Assembly: GCA_963565915.1 (NCBI GenBank)
Contig: OY751486.1
Location: forward strand, 4,650,001-4,714,000
Direction: 5' to 3'
DNA length: 64,000 nt
DNA from: Entoloma clypeatum
Taxonomy: Eukaryota; Basidiomycota; Agaricomycetes; Agaricales; Entolomataceae
Shown here: in pieces, positions 39,263-50,330 of the stretch
How the letters are laid out: every line of letters begins with the position of its first letter
How positions within the stretch are numbered: the first letter of the stretch is position 1
Notes under the pieces: model-generated
Seen by the model: the letters and a program-made list of their open reading frames with translations, nothing else
Databases searched by the model: none
Told to the model about the DNA's origin: nothing
Position numbers and translations under genes: made by a program

Positions 39263-40104
39263 TGTAGGAGTGCTATGCACCCTACGGACACTCACTCACT
39301 CTTTCCTTCTATTCGCATCAGGTGATCGTCGCGCGCGCGCGCGTCCGCTTCAACTCTCGTCAACGTCGTCATTGCGGTCCCCGCGGACTCACACCCATTC
39401 AGACGAAAAGTTACTTATCTGCTATCTCTTGGACGATCATCGATATCATGCCGATAAAAGCAATTCGCGCAACGTCGCTACGGGGACACATGTGTTTACG
39501 GACGACGAGGTTCGAGATTACTAGACGGTAGGGTTTGCGTCGTGCGCCTCGAGGATAGACGTCAAACGAGCACCGTCCGGGGGAGCGGTATAGCTCTCCT
39601 CGAGTTGAAAGCCCCGCACCCGAGTCATTCCTAGTTTTCGACGGTCGACGAGTCCCGCGGCGCTTGGTGATCTCAACACGACCGGACTGAAAAGCTGAAG
39701 GCGAAAATCTGTTTAATTCATCGCTTCCGTTACGAACAACTTCCATTTCCTACAACCCTGCCTGTCACCTACATTCGGACACTTCGTTACCAATAACCTC
39801 ATTCTCGTAACCAGACAAGATCTTTCTCTTTGTACGTGTTAGTAGGTACAAAATCGTTTGTATTCGCATCAACAAATCCATCCTTCCCGACCTTTGACTC
39901 CCACTTTTCGATTTCGACTCTGCGAACTTTGCCTCACCCACGAACTCTCTCTCACTCACTTGGGCGGACCCCACTTGAGTTTTTACAACCCGACTTTATC
40001 TCCGTGTGCTCGTGTGCTCCGCGGTTTACGACTCGCCTCACTGCTCTCCGGAGATATAACGCCGACCGACCCTCCACCGTCTGTAGCCGGTTCGCGCCTC
40101 CACA
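39263..40104 (+). repeat. Gypsy-3 3' LTR
   Basis: 842 bp, the same ends as the 5' copy, followed by ACGG and then the rest of the Helitron 3' end. Confidence 0.95.
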
Positions 40105-40175
40105 ACGGTTGTGAGCTTTTGCGAGCACCGCGAGCAATGCTCACTGCCGTAGCGAAGCACGGGTTAATAAGCTTG
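40105..40175 (+). repeat. Helitron 3' terminus
   Basis: Matches 10733-10795 apart from the last bases (CTTG here, CTCG there). The hairpin CCGTAGCGAAGCACGG at 40147-40162 lies 13 nt before the end. Beyond 40175 the sequence is host gene. Confidence 0.65.
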
Positions 40176-40259
40176 TACTCATATACACAAAAGTGTGTAC
40201 CCATCGCACTGATTCCATACAGTTTGGGAATGACGAGATCTTCAGCAATAACCTCGAAC
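40176..40259 (-). pseudogene. Fragment of a conserved mushroom gene, 3' part
   Basis: On the minus strand this reads V-I-A-E-D-L-V-I-P-K-L-Y-G-I-S-A-M-G-T-H and then F-C-V-Y-E-Y before running into the Helitron end. It continues, across the 1.39-kb element, the fragment at 41647-41941. The rest of the gene beyond the Helitron is not found in the window. Confidence 0.65.
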
Positions 40260-41646
40260 TAGACTGGCCACGGTCCGGTTCTGAACCCCACGAACCCGGT
40301 CCGAACCCGAACTGGACCCGAGGTTCAGGTCAAGGTTCAGCAGGACCATTGAACCGAACCTCGCTGGGAGGTCCAGGTTTGCTGGCCAGCTGAACCTGAA
40401 CCTGAGGTTCCGAACCTCGTGAACCTGGTGTGGGCAGAGGTAGAAGCCCAGACCGTTGTCGTCCAATCTGACAGTGTACAGGTAAATTTCCCATTTTGGA
40501 AGTGCTTACCAATTTTTTTGTTCTCGAAATTTCACGACCATGACCCAACCATGACCACACCAACATCGATAGCGCTGGCGCATGTTTATGTGCGCCGGCC
40601 ACGTCACAACTATGCTGACATCCCACCACTATCATGGTCCTGAAGGGCGATATATGGAAGCGAAGACATACATTTTCAACTACACACTTCAAACACAGCC
40701 GCAAACAACACCTCGCCGATATCTCCACAACGAAGATGTGTACTGCCCTACTTTCTTTTATATTGTCAAACCCTCTTAGAAAGGCCTCCAAACCAAACAG
40801 GATATCTCCTCAATGTCACTTCTTCATCCCCATCCTCCAATTTTCGCATCTTTGGGACTTTGACCTGTATTTCGCGAACGGCTCAACACCCCGTTATGCC
40901 CAATCGATAGCTCTCGTCGAAAAGGTCTGTTTCAACTATGGGATCATGCAATCCGGTCCACTGGTCATAAAGCTATCACCAATCTTCAGATTTTCGGCGT
41001 TTCGACTCGTATCTTGCGAACGATTTAACGCCCAGCCTAGGCGTTATGCCCAATCGATAGTCCTCGTCGAAACGGTCCGTTTTGACTCTGGGATCGCCCA
41101 ATTCTGTCCACCAGTCGCGAAGTCATTAACTTTTTTCTGTCCGTCTATGTACCCAACTCTACCCTAGTCCCGTTTTGAAGCCTTCGACGGTGACTTTCGG
41201 TTCTACGCGTTCCTCGACGGTACTATGGCTCTTCAGCTGCGATGGGGTATGCACTGGCCCATTCACCTTTGTGGACTCCTGGCTCTTCGTCTGCGATCGG
41301 GCATGTACTATTATACTGCCGTGTCCAGTCGATGACTCTGTGGTCTGTGATGGAAACTCCTTGCTCATGGTGTGTCGCGCACCTGGATGAGGATTTTTGT
41401 TCTTGGTCGTTGTCGTCGTGGTGGTGCGTAGGTGTGTACAGGCTCAATGCGTGGCTGGCGTCGTGCAAGGCGAAAATCAGGCGTTTCCGACGGTTGAACC
41501 CGGTTCGAACCCGAACTGAACCTGGCGAACCTGAACCTGCGGTCCAGGTCCAGGTCCGTGGTCTGCCTGAACCAGACCTAAGGTTCAGGTTCAGGTTCAG
41601 CACCAAATGGGTCGAACCTGGACTGGACCGGACCGTGGCCAGTCTA
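40260..41646. mobile_element. Non-autonomous hAT-like DNA transposon
   Basis: A 1387-bp element with terminal inverted repeats TAGACTGGCCACGGTCCGG (perfect over about 20 bp) and a perfect 8-bp target duplication CCTCGAAC (40252-40259 and 41647-41654). An 8-bp duplication and a TA-starting repeat fit the hAT superfamily. Both ends carry dense GGTTC/GAACC motifs (40275-40435 and 41495-41630), as expected for transposase binding sites. Inside is a twofold repeat with a period of about 150 bp (CGTTATGCCCAATCGATAG at about 40892 and 41042). No transposase is encoded. Confidence 0.8.
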
Positions 41647-41941
41647 CCTCGAACCCGCCGCGCATCTGTGAGTCTGCGCTGGTGCGTTTATGGATGCTGT
41701 CAAGGTGAGGAAAAGGCTTGATTTCGAGGAAAAACACTGGGAGCCCCTGCCTTCGAATGATGTATATGGTGAAAAAATTGATCGAGTCGAGTGTTATAGA
41801 CTGAGGCGCGACCTGAAAGTGTTCGGTATGTGGAAAAAGATCGGTCAAGAGAGTGTTGTATGGACCGTAGAACTCGGTTTCATCTTTCGAGAAAGGGTCA
41901 ACAAGGTCAAACTGTTCCAAAATGGTGCCGATCCAGGGCAT
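41647..41941 (-). pseudogene. Fragment of a conserved mushroom gene, 5' part
   Basis: The minus strand reads M-P-W-I-G-T-I-L-E-Q-F-D-L-V-D-P and then F-Y-G-P-Y-N-T-L-L-T-D-L-F-P and P-V-F-F-L-E-I-K-P-F, ending Q-M-R-G-G-F-E at the insertion. I recall this as a conserved but uncharacterised agaricomycete family; I cannot name a domain. The frame stays open a little upstream of 41941 and may begin in an earlier exon. The gene was cut first by the hAT-like element and, at 40175, by the Helitron. Confidence 0.6.
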
Positions 41942-42912
41942 ATCTTGCGATCTGGGGAGATTTAGCGCGTGAAGTATGTAGGAGGCGGCGGCTTACCTGC
42001 AGGTTCAGTGCAAGTGTGGTGATGACACCATTGGTAAGCAACCTCGCACCCTCAAGGCCTCATGCCTCAGGCCTCACCGTCAAGGGCGTACGCCTCGATC
42101 ACCGCTGCTGCCAAACCAAAGGAACGACCTTGGACACTAGCGCCTATCAGTGCCTCGCCATTCACACTTGTCGGATTGGCATCGAATCTGATTGTCATTT
42201 GCCGACTTCGTTCAAAAGACCACGAACATACGTATCCGCTATCCCCGTCGCAGACCCCCTCACCGTCACTCCACCACGTCCACCCCCCCCCCCCCCCAAC
42301 TTGATCTTGAAGGCAGGAATGCATCGAACAATAGCCCAGCCCTCAAACAGGATGCGGGGCATCTCAAATGAGGCGATAACCCTCTATCTACTCTATCCCA
42401 ACTCAGAATCACAACAAACAGAACATATCACCCTCGGAAATTTCTGACTACTTTCCCATCCCGTTCGTTCGTCACCTCATGGCGCCCATACGAAAGGTCT
42501 CCAGCCAGAGGAAGAAACCAACGCCTTGCACACGCTCGCGTTATTCGCGTGATCCATGCATCCCACCGGACACATTCGACACTCAAAATTCAGCTTCCCA
42601 AGCGTTCTGTCTGGCGGCGGATGCAGAGCAGGCATAAGGTACATAGAAACTTTTAGTGGTCTTTCCTCAACACTAACACCCTCCCCTACGACAGGGAAAT
42701 CCCGTTTCATGGTATTCAGGGTCGTGCCACACATTTTCGACAACCGTTCTCAAGCGTGACGTTCGGTGGACCAGGCCCGAGGTGCATAGAACCTTTACGT
42801 AACCTGTCCTCATCACTAATCCTCTTTGTTATGAAGGAACATCTCGTTTTATTATATCGGATCGGGATTCGGAGATTCGGAAGCGAGTGTTGTTCAGCAC
42901 GTTGCCCAACAT
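41942..42912. other. Gene-poor stretch
   Basis: Short overlapping frames only, and a C-rich homopolymer near 42282-42297. I see no supported gene. Confidence 0.35.
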
Positions 42913-43045
42913 CCCGGAATTATGTTGTGTGGTTTGACTATGCGAGAGTGGACTCATCGGAGGAGGAAGGCGCTGCGGAATCTCAAGAACGGCGGAGGAA
43001 GAGGAACTGCAGCGGAGCGGGCGTCTTCGAGAGAGCTGTATACGA
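42913..43045 (+). pseudogene. CLF1 internal fragment
   Basis: The plus strand reads R-N-Y-V-V-W-F-D-Y-A-R-V and later V-F-E-R-A-V-Y, matching the CLF1 exon at 51570-51950 ([12 protein letters not shown] ... V-Y-E-R-A-V). The DNA agrees in stretches such as GGTTTGACTATGCGAG and GATCTCAAGAACG-like words. It is short, diverged and opposite in strand to the intact gene 8 kb away, and ends in a stop soon after. Confidence 0.75.
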
Positions 43046-43516
43046 CTCGAAATATTGATCAGAAGTTCATTACAGCTTGGGAAGGCCGCGTGGCAGAAGG
43101 GTGATGCCAGTCCACAACAGCCTTTCCAACTCCTGTCCTAAGCATATCCCGTCCTGCACGCAACAGGAACCCCCCCCCCCCCCCCCCCCATTTGGTTGAG
43201 GTTTCCATATCACTGCGATGGTCTTGCTGTCGTCGCCAGTGAACTTTGGAAATGATCGACGGATCATCAACGACAGATGAGTCTATACAACCCAGTCGTT
43301 CGCGTCCGCTCGCGTGGCTTTCGCTGTTGGCTGGATTAACATCTCATCCGCCTCTTTCTGATGCGGGTGCAAACTTCCCGTTATTGTGGATACGTAACTT
43401 CAGGGCAGTACAAATGACGATATATCAACAACAATTTTTTTGAGTACTCAGTCCAATCGGGAAATACAGCCATTTCCATTCCATACCAACTCCTTGACTC
43501 CTACGCTGCGACCGGT
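43046..43516. other. Gene-poor stretch with a poly-C run
   Basis: Contains a run of 20 C (43170-43189). No supported gene. Confidence 0.4.
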
Positions 43517-44572
43517 TCATTGGAGAAGATATGTATTAGCCGCTGCATCCCAGATGAGGTTCAGAACGATGGGGTTTGGCAGGGCTGGAGCTGTGAGGAT
43601 GCCCGACCAGAGGGGGGCTTGGACGTGACCCGGGAATAACTGGCCCTGTTGGAATTCGGCGGTAGCATATATAGAAAGAGTTGGAGTGAACCCAACGTCT
43701 ACAGTTGCACCGTTCCTGCAAAGTGAGAGATGTAAGGACATTGAAAACTCCGACTAGAAAGGATTTGCTGTACCATACGCCTTGCCATGCCGCAATGACA
43801 TCCAAATTGCCGGCCTCGAAGAGACCTGAGCAAAATTCAGGATGGCGAAAATTGGCCATCACAACTGCACGCACCAGCACCGATAGTTACAGCCTATGGG
43901 ATCGAGTTTGTGACCCCAAATCTGTTCGCTGGCGCGAAACCACCAGCAGGCGGCTGTGCTCAGTATGAACATGAACATTGAACAGGAACGCGGTAGTATA
44001 CATATGCTCACGGTGAAGGCGGGGATTTGATTTTGCAATTCGAGGGTCGTCTGTTGGCCGAGCTAAGTGGTAATAATTGAGGGAGATGAGCAATGAATAA
44101 AACTGCAATCAAACTCACCGCAATGGGTAGAGAGAGTTGAGGTGCAACTACGTTGCCAGCAGTCACCTGGGCCTTGCTGACCCCAAGGCTGCAAATGCCG
44201 TGTCATAAATTATATTTCCCCACTAAATAGGCTGGAAGATCCTTACTTTGCGACGTATGTAGCGGCACCCTCCTGGGCCGCTGCCAACCCCGACGGTATT
44301 ATTTCGGCAAGCAAACAAAGATTGATGGTATTTGCCTACCTGGTTGACGGAGGAGGATGGGAATGACCCTGGCCGAAATCACAGATTAGTACAATTATTC
44401 GTGCGATTGATAGTCAAGCAGAATATGCGCACCTCCATGCTGTGGGGGAAAATGGAATTTGGGATTGAACCGCGTTGTTATCGAAGGTCATAAGGATATA
44501 CACTGTCTGCAAACCAACGGGTCCACCAAGGTTGGCGGCCACGTTGATGGTAATATCTTTGACGAATGCCAT
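43517..44572 (-). CDS. Multi-exon hypothetical gene (model uncertain)
   Basis: On the minus strand an ATG at 44572 starts M-A-F-V-K-D-I-T-I-N-V-A-A-N-L-G-G, and the last exon ends N-P-I-V-L-N-L-I-W-D-A-A-A-N-T-Y and a stop at 43517. Between them several short exons read sensibly, for example G-V-S-K-A-Q-V-T-A-G-N-V-V-A-P-Q and G-Q-Q-T-T-L-E-L-Q-N-Q-I-P, with GTAAGG and GTGAGT donors. I could not close all junctions in phase (near 44435 and 43880), so it may be a pseudogene or use exons I missed. The product would be a soluble beta-rich protein without a signal peptide. I do not recognise the family. Confidence 0.4.
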
Positions 44573-45189
44573 GGTGCGTCGAATGTGGAAATGGAAGTTG
44601 GTACTTGCAGCAAAAATACAACTCGAATGGCCCTTATATACCCGTACCAGTGGCCCCCACCTGCTTCTGTTCCACTTGCCGGAAAAGTCGCCCCTGTGCA
44701 CTGTCCAATAGCGAAATGCCCTGTCTCCCAAGCATTTTCTCAGAGAGTGATGGCTTGGGTCGCTACATATGGAGGGAAACATCGCTGCACCGGAGAAGTT
44801 GGGCAGCATTCTTTCAATCCGTCCCCCCAAATTATTAGCACCTGACTCATAGAGTGAACGAAGGGGGCTACATACCTGTCAGTTGACCAAGATGCCTATC
44901 GTGTCGCGTAGACAAAAAAGCGACCTTCATTCTATGGCACATACCCTCTGACGTGCTTCAGTTCACAGAAAGCGTGCCTCGCAGGCTGGAGATTGCCGTT
45001 CTCGCGATCCCGTGCCCGCTTTCGCCGTGGCATAAGAGTATACTTAGCTGGTGATCACTTGTCATTGTTATCCTGGAGGAAGCGGATCAAAGACTCAGTT
45101 TGTGATGGGGGGGGCATATTTTGCCTTACCGGGTTTATGATTGGTAAGGCCGTCTTTGATTTGCTTAATGCTTGTTGCTAAATTCCTGA
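44573..45189. other. Unassigned intergenic stretch
   Basis: Probably includes the promoter of the gene starting at 44572. Nothing else is recognised. Confidence 0.35.
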
Positions 45190-46611
45190 GTCAATTACTC
45201 GTGCACTGAAGATTGCCCATGCGCACCGAGTGGGGCGCAGGACAGTGTATATCCTTCGTTCGCGGTGATGATTGGACGACGAGCGAGCCTCTAGTAGCGA
45301 GTGAAAATATGGGGATGATCGATGTTCTGCTCTCCTTCGTTCAATTTGCGGGTCGGAATCTAGCGTTGATCTGCTGGTCTTAAGTACAGGGTACGGGGTC
45401 GTCGCTCCCCAAGTATACTTAGTTATGTTGCACATACACTACCGGCCGTCGACTCTTTCTGATCATACTAGCCGCACGCCCAAAAAGCTGGCAAACTATG
45501 ACCTGCAAGAGACTCAGGGAGTCAGAATCAGTCAAGGTCGGATTAGTCGGCACCATCCACGTACAATCTGATTGGAAAACGGAGGATGTGGATGTTGGGG
45601 TGGTCTAGAAGCGCAACAGGCAGCTGCTGACTTGAGGAAACCTTCAAGTTGGCGCGATCACTGTGCGGGGACCTCAGCGAGGGGTTGGACGATTTGCCAA
45701 GTTCTTCTGAAGGAAGAACGAGGTTGGAAGATGGTCGGCCGATGGCCCGAAAACTGCACAGGAACCACGTCATTCAAAGCTCTCATTCGTCGCATCCACT
45801 GAGCTATTGGGGGGTCGTTCCTTGGTCGTTTTTAACCGATGTTCGAGCTGAATCGCATTCCTCTTTCAACAATGCATCCACGAGGATTCAGACCTCAGTG
45901 CGGGCGCTGCATGATCGCCGAACGTGAAGTGAGAAGTAATACCGATCACTGATGAAGGAGCCCGAATCTGGTTTCTGCGGTGTACCCGTTTGTACTTGCA
46001 CCCCAGACCTGTCGGCTTCGAGGCGTCCAAGACGTAACGGCAGATTCCAGTCAGATTCCTTGCGATCGAAACCAGAAGGAGAGCGTCGACAAAACACATG
46101 AAAGAAAGAAAGGCGTGATTGAACCCTGACACCAGAAGGCACCACAAAACGTTCTGGACTCGAAAGAGCCTAGACGCGAATTGCGGCGAGGAGAAGTCTG
46201 GAAGGCCAGGAAGCCATGAAACTGGGGCCAGATACTTTTAAAGTTTTGGTTCTCGGAATCACTGTGACAAAGTCCGTTTGTCTACTCCGATGTAGATCTT
46301 GCATATCGTGAGTTGGGATGTGGGGTAAGGAGAAAACCGAAGTCACATCGGAAAAAAGACGCAGGTTAGTATTGAATTGAGGGCTATAACTTGGCCTCTA
46401 AAAGCATGATATGATGATGATGATGATGATAGGACAGTGAGTGGATAGACTGATGATTCCACTTGAGGCGGCGCGACCGCCGCTCTTAGTATATATATAG
46501 AAAGGGATACAGTATGACACACTAGATATCGGACGAAACGTCAGTCAAACTCATCACCACCATGCGAGCTGGCCACCTCGCTAACCGTATCCCTATCACT
46601 ATCATCGCCAG
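45190..46611. repeat. Segmental duplication, copy A
   Basis: Most of this block recurs in the same direction at 47870-48120 and 49245-50330, with many small changes. Shared markers: GTGATGATTGGACGACGAGC (45265 and 47957), AGACTCAGGGAGTCAGAATC (45510 and 49314) and TGATGATTCCACTTGA (46451 and 50160). Copy A lacks about 1.1 kb present in copy B. Its right end includes the CLF1 3' end fragment. Confidence 0.8.
46541..46611 (-). pseudogene. Truncated copy of the CLF1 3' end
   Basis: The minus strand encodes G-D-D-S-D ... [11 protein letters not shown] and a stop, matching the last 20 codons of CLF1 at 50258-50330. Homology stops upstream of that. It was carried along by the segmental duplication. 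Confidence 0.8.
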
Positions 46612-47294
46612 GAGTCGCAAGTGTCCCAGTCATGATTTGAAGCCCTGCCGAGAACGAACGAACTAAAAGGGTTGACGCTCGGACAGGATGTGACACAAAA
46701 AGACAGGAAACCCATCCGAAGTACACATCAGTCACATCCGTTTTCCGCGGCAAAATTTGATTATAAGGACCAATGATAGAATGTTGGGTCGCTTCCACCG
46801 CAAACATATGAAAGTAGGTGCTGAATAAGTCACGTCACCGCCGACTTCCTGTGGTAATGTGGCCAAGCAAGCTACTTTTGTCAACCGTTGACCTTGCCAT
46901 TCATAGTAGGAGACATATGGAAATCTGGAACAAATTTATGACGGTAAAAGAAAGGTTCAATTCCTTTTTTCCGATAGCTTGTACAATTCTGTAAACCTTC
47001 TTCATCTCCTTTAGCACGGTCGTCCATTCCCCGCTGTCTGAATGGTCTCAACTTGGTCTCAATTGGGAAAGCAGCCGGATATCACAACGCCGTCGAAGTA
47101 TATAAGCTCGTTTTGACAACACAATGTAACCCTCACTTCCAACTTACCTCGACTGTACGTAGATCCCCCTCGTCTTGTCTCATATTGATTGACTTCCCGC
47201 CTCTCTGCAGTATTCAACGTGAGCTTCCACGTCGAAGTGTGCCGATGTAGACTCATCCCACTCACTGACTTTCACGTAGATCTGAATCAGCAAT
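46612..47294. other. Intergenic stretch upstream of the small gene
   Basis: No gene seen. A GTATATAAG box at 47096-47104 lies about 190 bp before the ATG at 47295 and may be its promoter. Confidence 0.35.
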
Positions 47295-47567
47295 ATGCCT
47301 ATTGTAAACGTCACCGTCCAAAACGGAGGCGGCGTCCCAATCATTGTCCACCCCCCTGGTGGAGCACCCCCCATCAACATCCCCCCGGGGGCGACTGGCG
47401 TGTTCATCGCCCACGGACCCTACAACGTGATTCTTGGCCCCCCCGGTGCCGGCGCCATCGCCTTCGATTTCGTTAATCCGATGGTTCTCAACATTGATGT
47501 GCCAGGGCTGCTGCCAGGCCAGGGGGTCGCCGGAGGCAATGTAACCATCGCTGGTACAGTGCAGTGA
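47295..47567 (+). CDS. Small Gly/Pro-rich hypothetical protein
   Basis: A 90-codon single-exon frame. The product begins M-P-I-V-N-V-T-V-Q-N-G-G-G-V and alternates short beta-like strands with Pro/Gly turns (H-P-P-G-G-A-P-P-I-N-I-P-P). It has no Cys, no signal peptide and no membrane segment. The start resembles that of the gene at 44572 (Met, short hydrophobic strand, then Gly-rich turn), so the two could be distant relatives. A TATA-like box lies upstream, and the frame sits between the two copies of the segmental duplication. Function unknown. Confidence 0.5.
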   Translation: MPIVNVTVQNGGGVPIIVHPPGGAPPINIPPGATGVFIAHGPYNVILGPPGAGAIAFDFVNPMVLNIDVPGLLPGQGVAGGNVTIAGTVQ

Positions 47568-47869
47568 TGGAAACATCAAAGGTTAGATCTTTGTTTTACT
47601 GCTGTTCAGTTGACAAATCTAACAGCATGACTGAATGATGGTGGAAATTCTAGTACACTAGTATACTATGGACTCATTTGACTGTTCGAACATGTAGTAC
47701 TTATCCAAAGTTTCAAATTGTGCAACCTTGAAACTTGCGTTTGTAAGACCACACAGTGAGGTTCTTTCTCAGATCGTTTGCCTTGTCCGATTCATATCAC
47801 GTCTCCCGTTGTCTGTTCTACAGTCATCAAATGACCAATGAACAATGTACGTATGATTTAATTATTCTG
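47568..47869. other. Downstream region of the small gene
   Basis: AT-rich, no open frame of note; likely 3' UTR and spacer. Confidence 0.35.
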
Positions 47870-50330
47870 AGGTAGTACTTCCTCGTGCACCGACCACCAC
47901 TGATATTGCACGCGCACCAAAAAGGGCGCAGGACGATTTATATAATTCCTTCGCGGTGATGATTGGACGACGAGCGAGCGAGTCTGTGACTGTAGGAGCG
48001 GGTGAAAATTTGGGGATGATTGATGTTCAAGGTCTGCTCTCAAGTTCGTTCAATCTGCGGGTCGACATCTAGCTTGACTCGATCTGCTGGTCTTACAGGG
48101 TACGGAGCCGTCGCTCTACATCGCCCTCTAATGTGCTCCTTTCCTCCGATGAACAAACCGCTCCATCTGTAAGCTCAACCTGTTGATCCCTACCCCAGCG
48201 GCTCCTAAGCTAGACGATGCGAGTTTCTGACGCTAAACTGACCCCCTCACTATGTACCTAGGGCACGATTCCCATGCATCGACGCTTGAATATCGGTGCA
48301 CCATACTAACACTGGTAAGTAGATAATTTGTTTTGTGGAAGTTGTCATTGAAGCCCTGCAGACGGCCGACCTACTTACTCTTATAAAATTCCTTTACCAT
48401 TGGTCGCTACCCTGCCGTGACAATTTTCTATCTCCATTCACTAATGGGCCGGCAGCCGCTTCAACGATTAACCTGCTCTGACCTATTGAACAAGCCTAGG
48501 TCCATGTAAATGGGTGTTTTTAACTTGAAGCCGACATCGTTATCGGTTCAAACGCCCGTGCTCAGAATCAGTTAGTAGCACAGTCCGCAAAATCAGCGTA
48601 GTTCGACTGTATGGACCTTCTTGGTCCGTGCATGTGGATACACCATTTCGTTGACACCCAATTGTTGTCAATTTCTGGGGCACCTAACCGCGTCGCTAAG
48701 CCCACTTTGTCAAGAAACGGTACTTTCAAAAATCGACGCCATGCCATCGGGTTATTTGGAGTAAACCTGAAGAGAATATTATGGCCTTACCATTGCCGCT
48801 GCCCCTGACTAGTAATCGCATCGAGACTTCTCCAGGCTCTGGGTGAAGAGGGGCTGTTGTCCTCCTCGAGTTTTGATACTTCTGAGCCTGAAGGATTTTA
48901 TCCGGGGATGGGAAACCCGTGTTTCTTCAAGTGTGATGCGTGACAGTCCAGGAGAGTAGCTGAAAGAGATTTTCGTCCACAAATGCTATCCAGAGAACCT
49001 CCAAAGGGTTTTCCTGGTTTCGACTGCGAACATTTCCGTCTGGGTCTTGCGGACTAAGTCGGTGTCGAGGCCGCGATCGAGTGCTCCGGCAGTGGCGTCT
49101 TGGCCCCTCAGAACACGCAAAAAACTGGGGTGACCGTGAAAGAATGATAGCTTCGTCCTTGACAATGCGTACTTATGTTTCCTCAGGCTGATGGGCTCTA
49201 GCACTAGACACAGATTGCAGGATTCGTATTGGGGTTTCGTTTGCCACTTGCACGTACACTACCGGCGGACATTCGACTCTTTCTGATCATAGCCGCACGG
49301 CCCCCCTGCAAGAGACTCAGGGAGTCAGAATCAGTCAAGGTTGGATTAGTCGGCACCATCCACGTACAATCTGATTGCATCCACGAGGATTCCGAGAGCC
49401 ACAGGCGCATCGTCGAACGTGCGAACCTCCCAGTGAGAAGGTAATACCGATCACTAATGAAGGAGTTAAATCTGGTTTCTGCGGTGTACCCGGCCGTTTG
49501 AACTGCGTCTGCACCCCAGACCTGTCGGCGGCTGCGAGGCGTCCAAGACGTAACGGCAGATTCCGGTCAGATTCCTTGCGGTCGAAATCAGAAGGAGACC
49601 CTTGCCCGGATGGAAGATGGACGTAAGTCTACCAGCGATCTCCCAGCGATATTCTGTCATATGAAAGAAAGACGTGATTGAACACTCAATAGGTACCAGA
49701 AAACGTCTCGATGCCTAAGATTCGAACCATTCATCAGAAACCCCGCCTAATACATTCAGCGTACCGTACCGTAAACACCAGACCCACGGGGAAAGAGCCT
49801 CAGTATTTGCGGCGAGGAGAAGTTCAGAAGGTCAAGCTCGTGCCTTGAAGGCTTGGAAGCCATGAAACTGGGGCCAGATCCTTTAAAAGTTTTGGTTCCG
49901 TCGAAATCACTCTGACAAAGTCCGTTTGTATACTCCATGGAGAAATTCTGCTGTGCTTGTGAAATTGTTCAAACCATAGATGTAGATCTTGCATGTCGTT
50001 AGTTGGGACGCGGGGTAAGGAGAAAACCGAAGTCACATCGGAGAGGACATGCAGGTTAGTAATCGAGAGTTTTAACCCTCCCCCCGAGCGAGGCCATGTT
50101 TTGGCCTCTAAAAGCATGAGATGATGATGATGATAGATAGGACAGTGAGTGGATGGACTGATGATTCCACTTGAAGGTGCAACGTCACTCTTAGTGTCAA
50201 CCCGTAATATATATAATCAGATAGGGATATGACACACACTAGATATCGGACGAAACGTCAATCAGACTCATCACCACCATGCGAGCTGGCCACCTCGCTA
50301 GCATCACTATCATCGCCAGTGGTCGTGGTA
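47870..50330. repeat. Segmental duplication, copy B
   Basis: Counterpart of 45190-46611. The matching parts are 47870-48120 and 49245-50330; the 1.1 kb between them (48121-49244) has no match in copy A and no supported gene. The right end holds the 3' end of the intact CLF1, so this is probably the source copy. Confidence 0.78.

Larger units (their letters stand above)
31398..40104 (+). mobile_element. Gypsy-3: Ty3/gypsy element with FIDD reverse transcriptase
   Basis: 8707 bp with 842-bp LTRs (31398-32239 and 39263-40104, TGTAGG to CCACA) and the 4-bp target duplication ACGG (31394-31397 and 40105-40108). The LTRs differ at two sites, both C/T at CpG. Gag-protease (32336-34981) and pol (34975-39156) are both fully open, so this element looks recent and possibly competent. 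No chromodomain is visible. The empty site is confirmed by 10736-10745, where the same Helitron sequence runs on without interruption. Confidence 0.95.
10796..40175 (+). mobile_element. Helitron carrying nested retroelements
   Basis: Proposed limits: 5' TCTATAAAAC at 10796, joined to the end of the previous Helitron, and 3' CTTG at 40175, 13 nt after a CCGT...ACGG hairpin (40147-40162). After removal of the Gypsy-2 block (11698-25086) and Gypsy-3 (31398-40108) about 7.3 kb remains: a leader of about 850 bp, the Rep/helicase gene, and a 3' end. The 3' border is supported by the copy at 10795. The 5' border rests on the TC start and on its place next to the earlier Helitron end, so it is less sure. 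Helitrons move by a rolling-circle mechanism and leave no target duplication. Confidence 0.55.

Noticed and set aside
43170..43189. Run of 20 C, and the shorter run near 42290
   Set aside because: Simple homopolymers whose length may be a sequencing artefact.
46400..46432. GATGAT repeat
   Set aside because: Ordinary microsatellite, also present in shorter form in the duplicate at 50121-50136.
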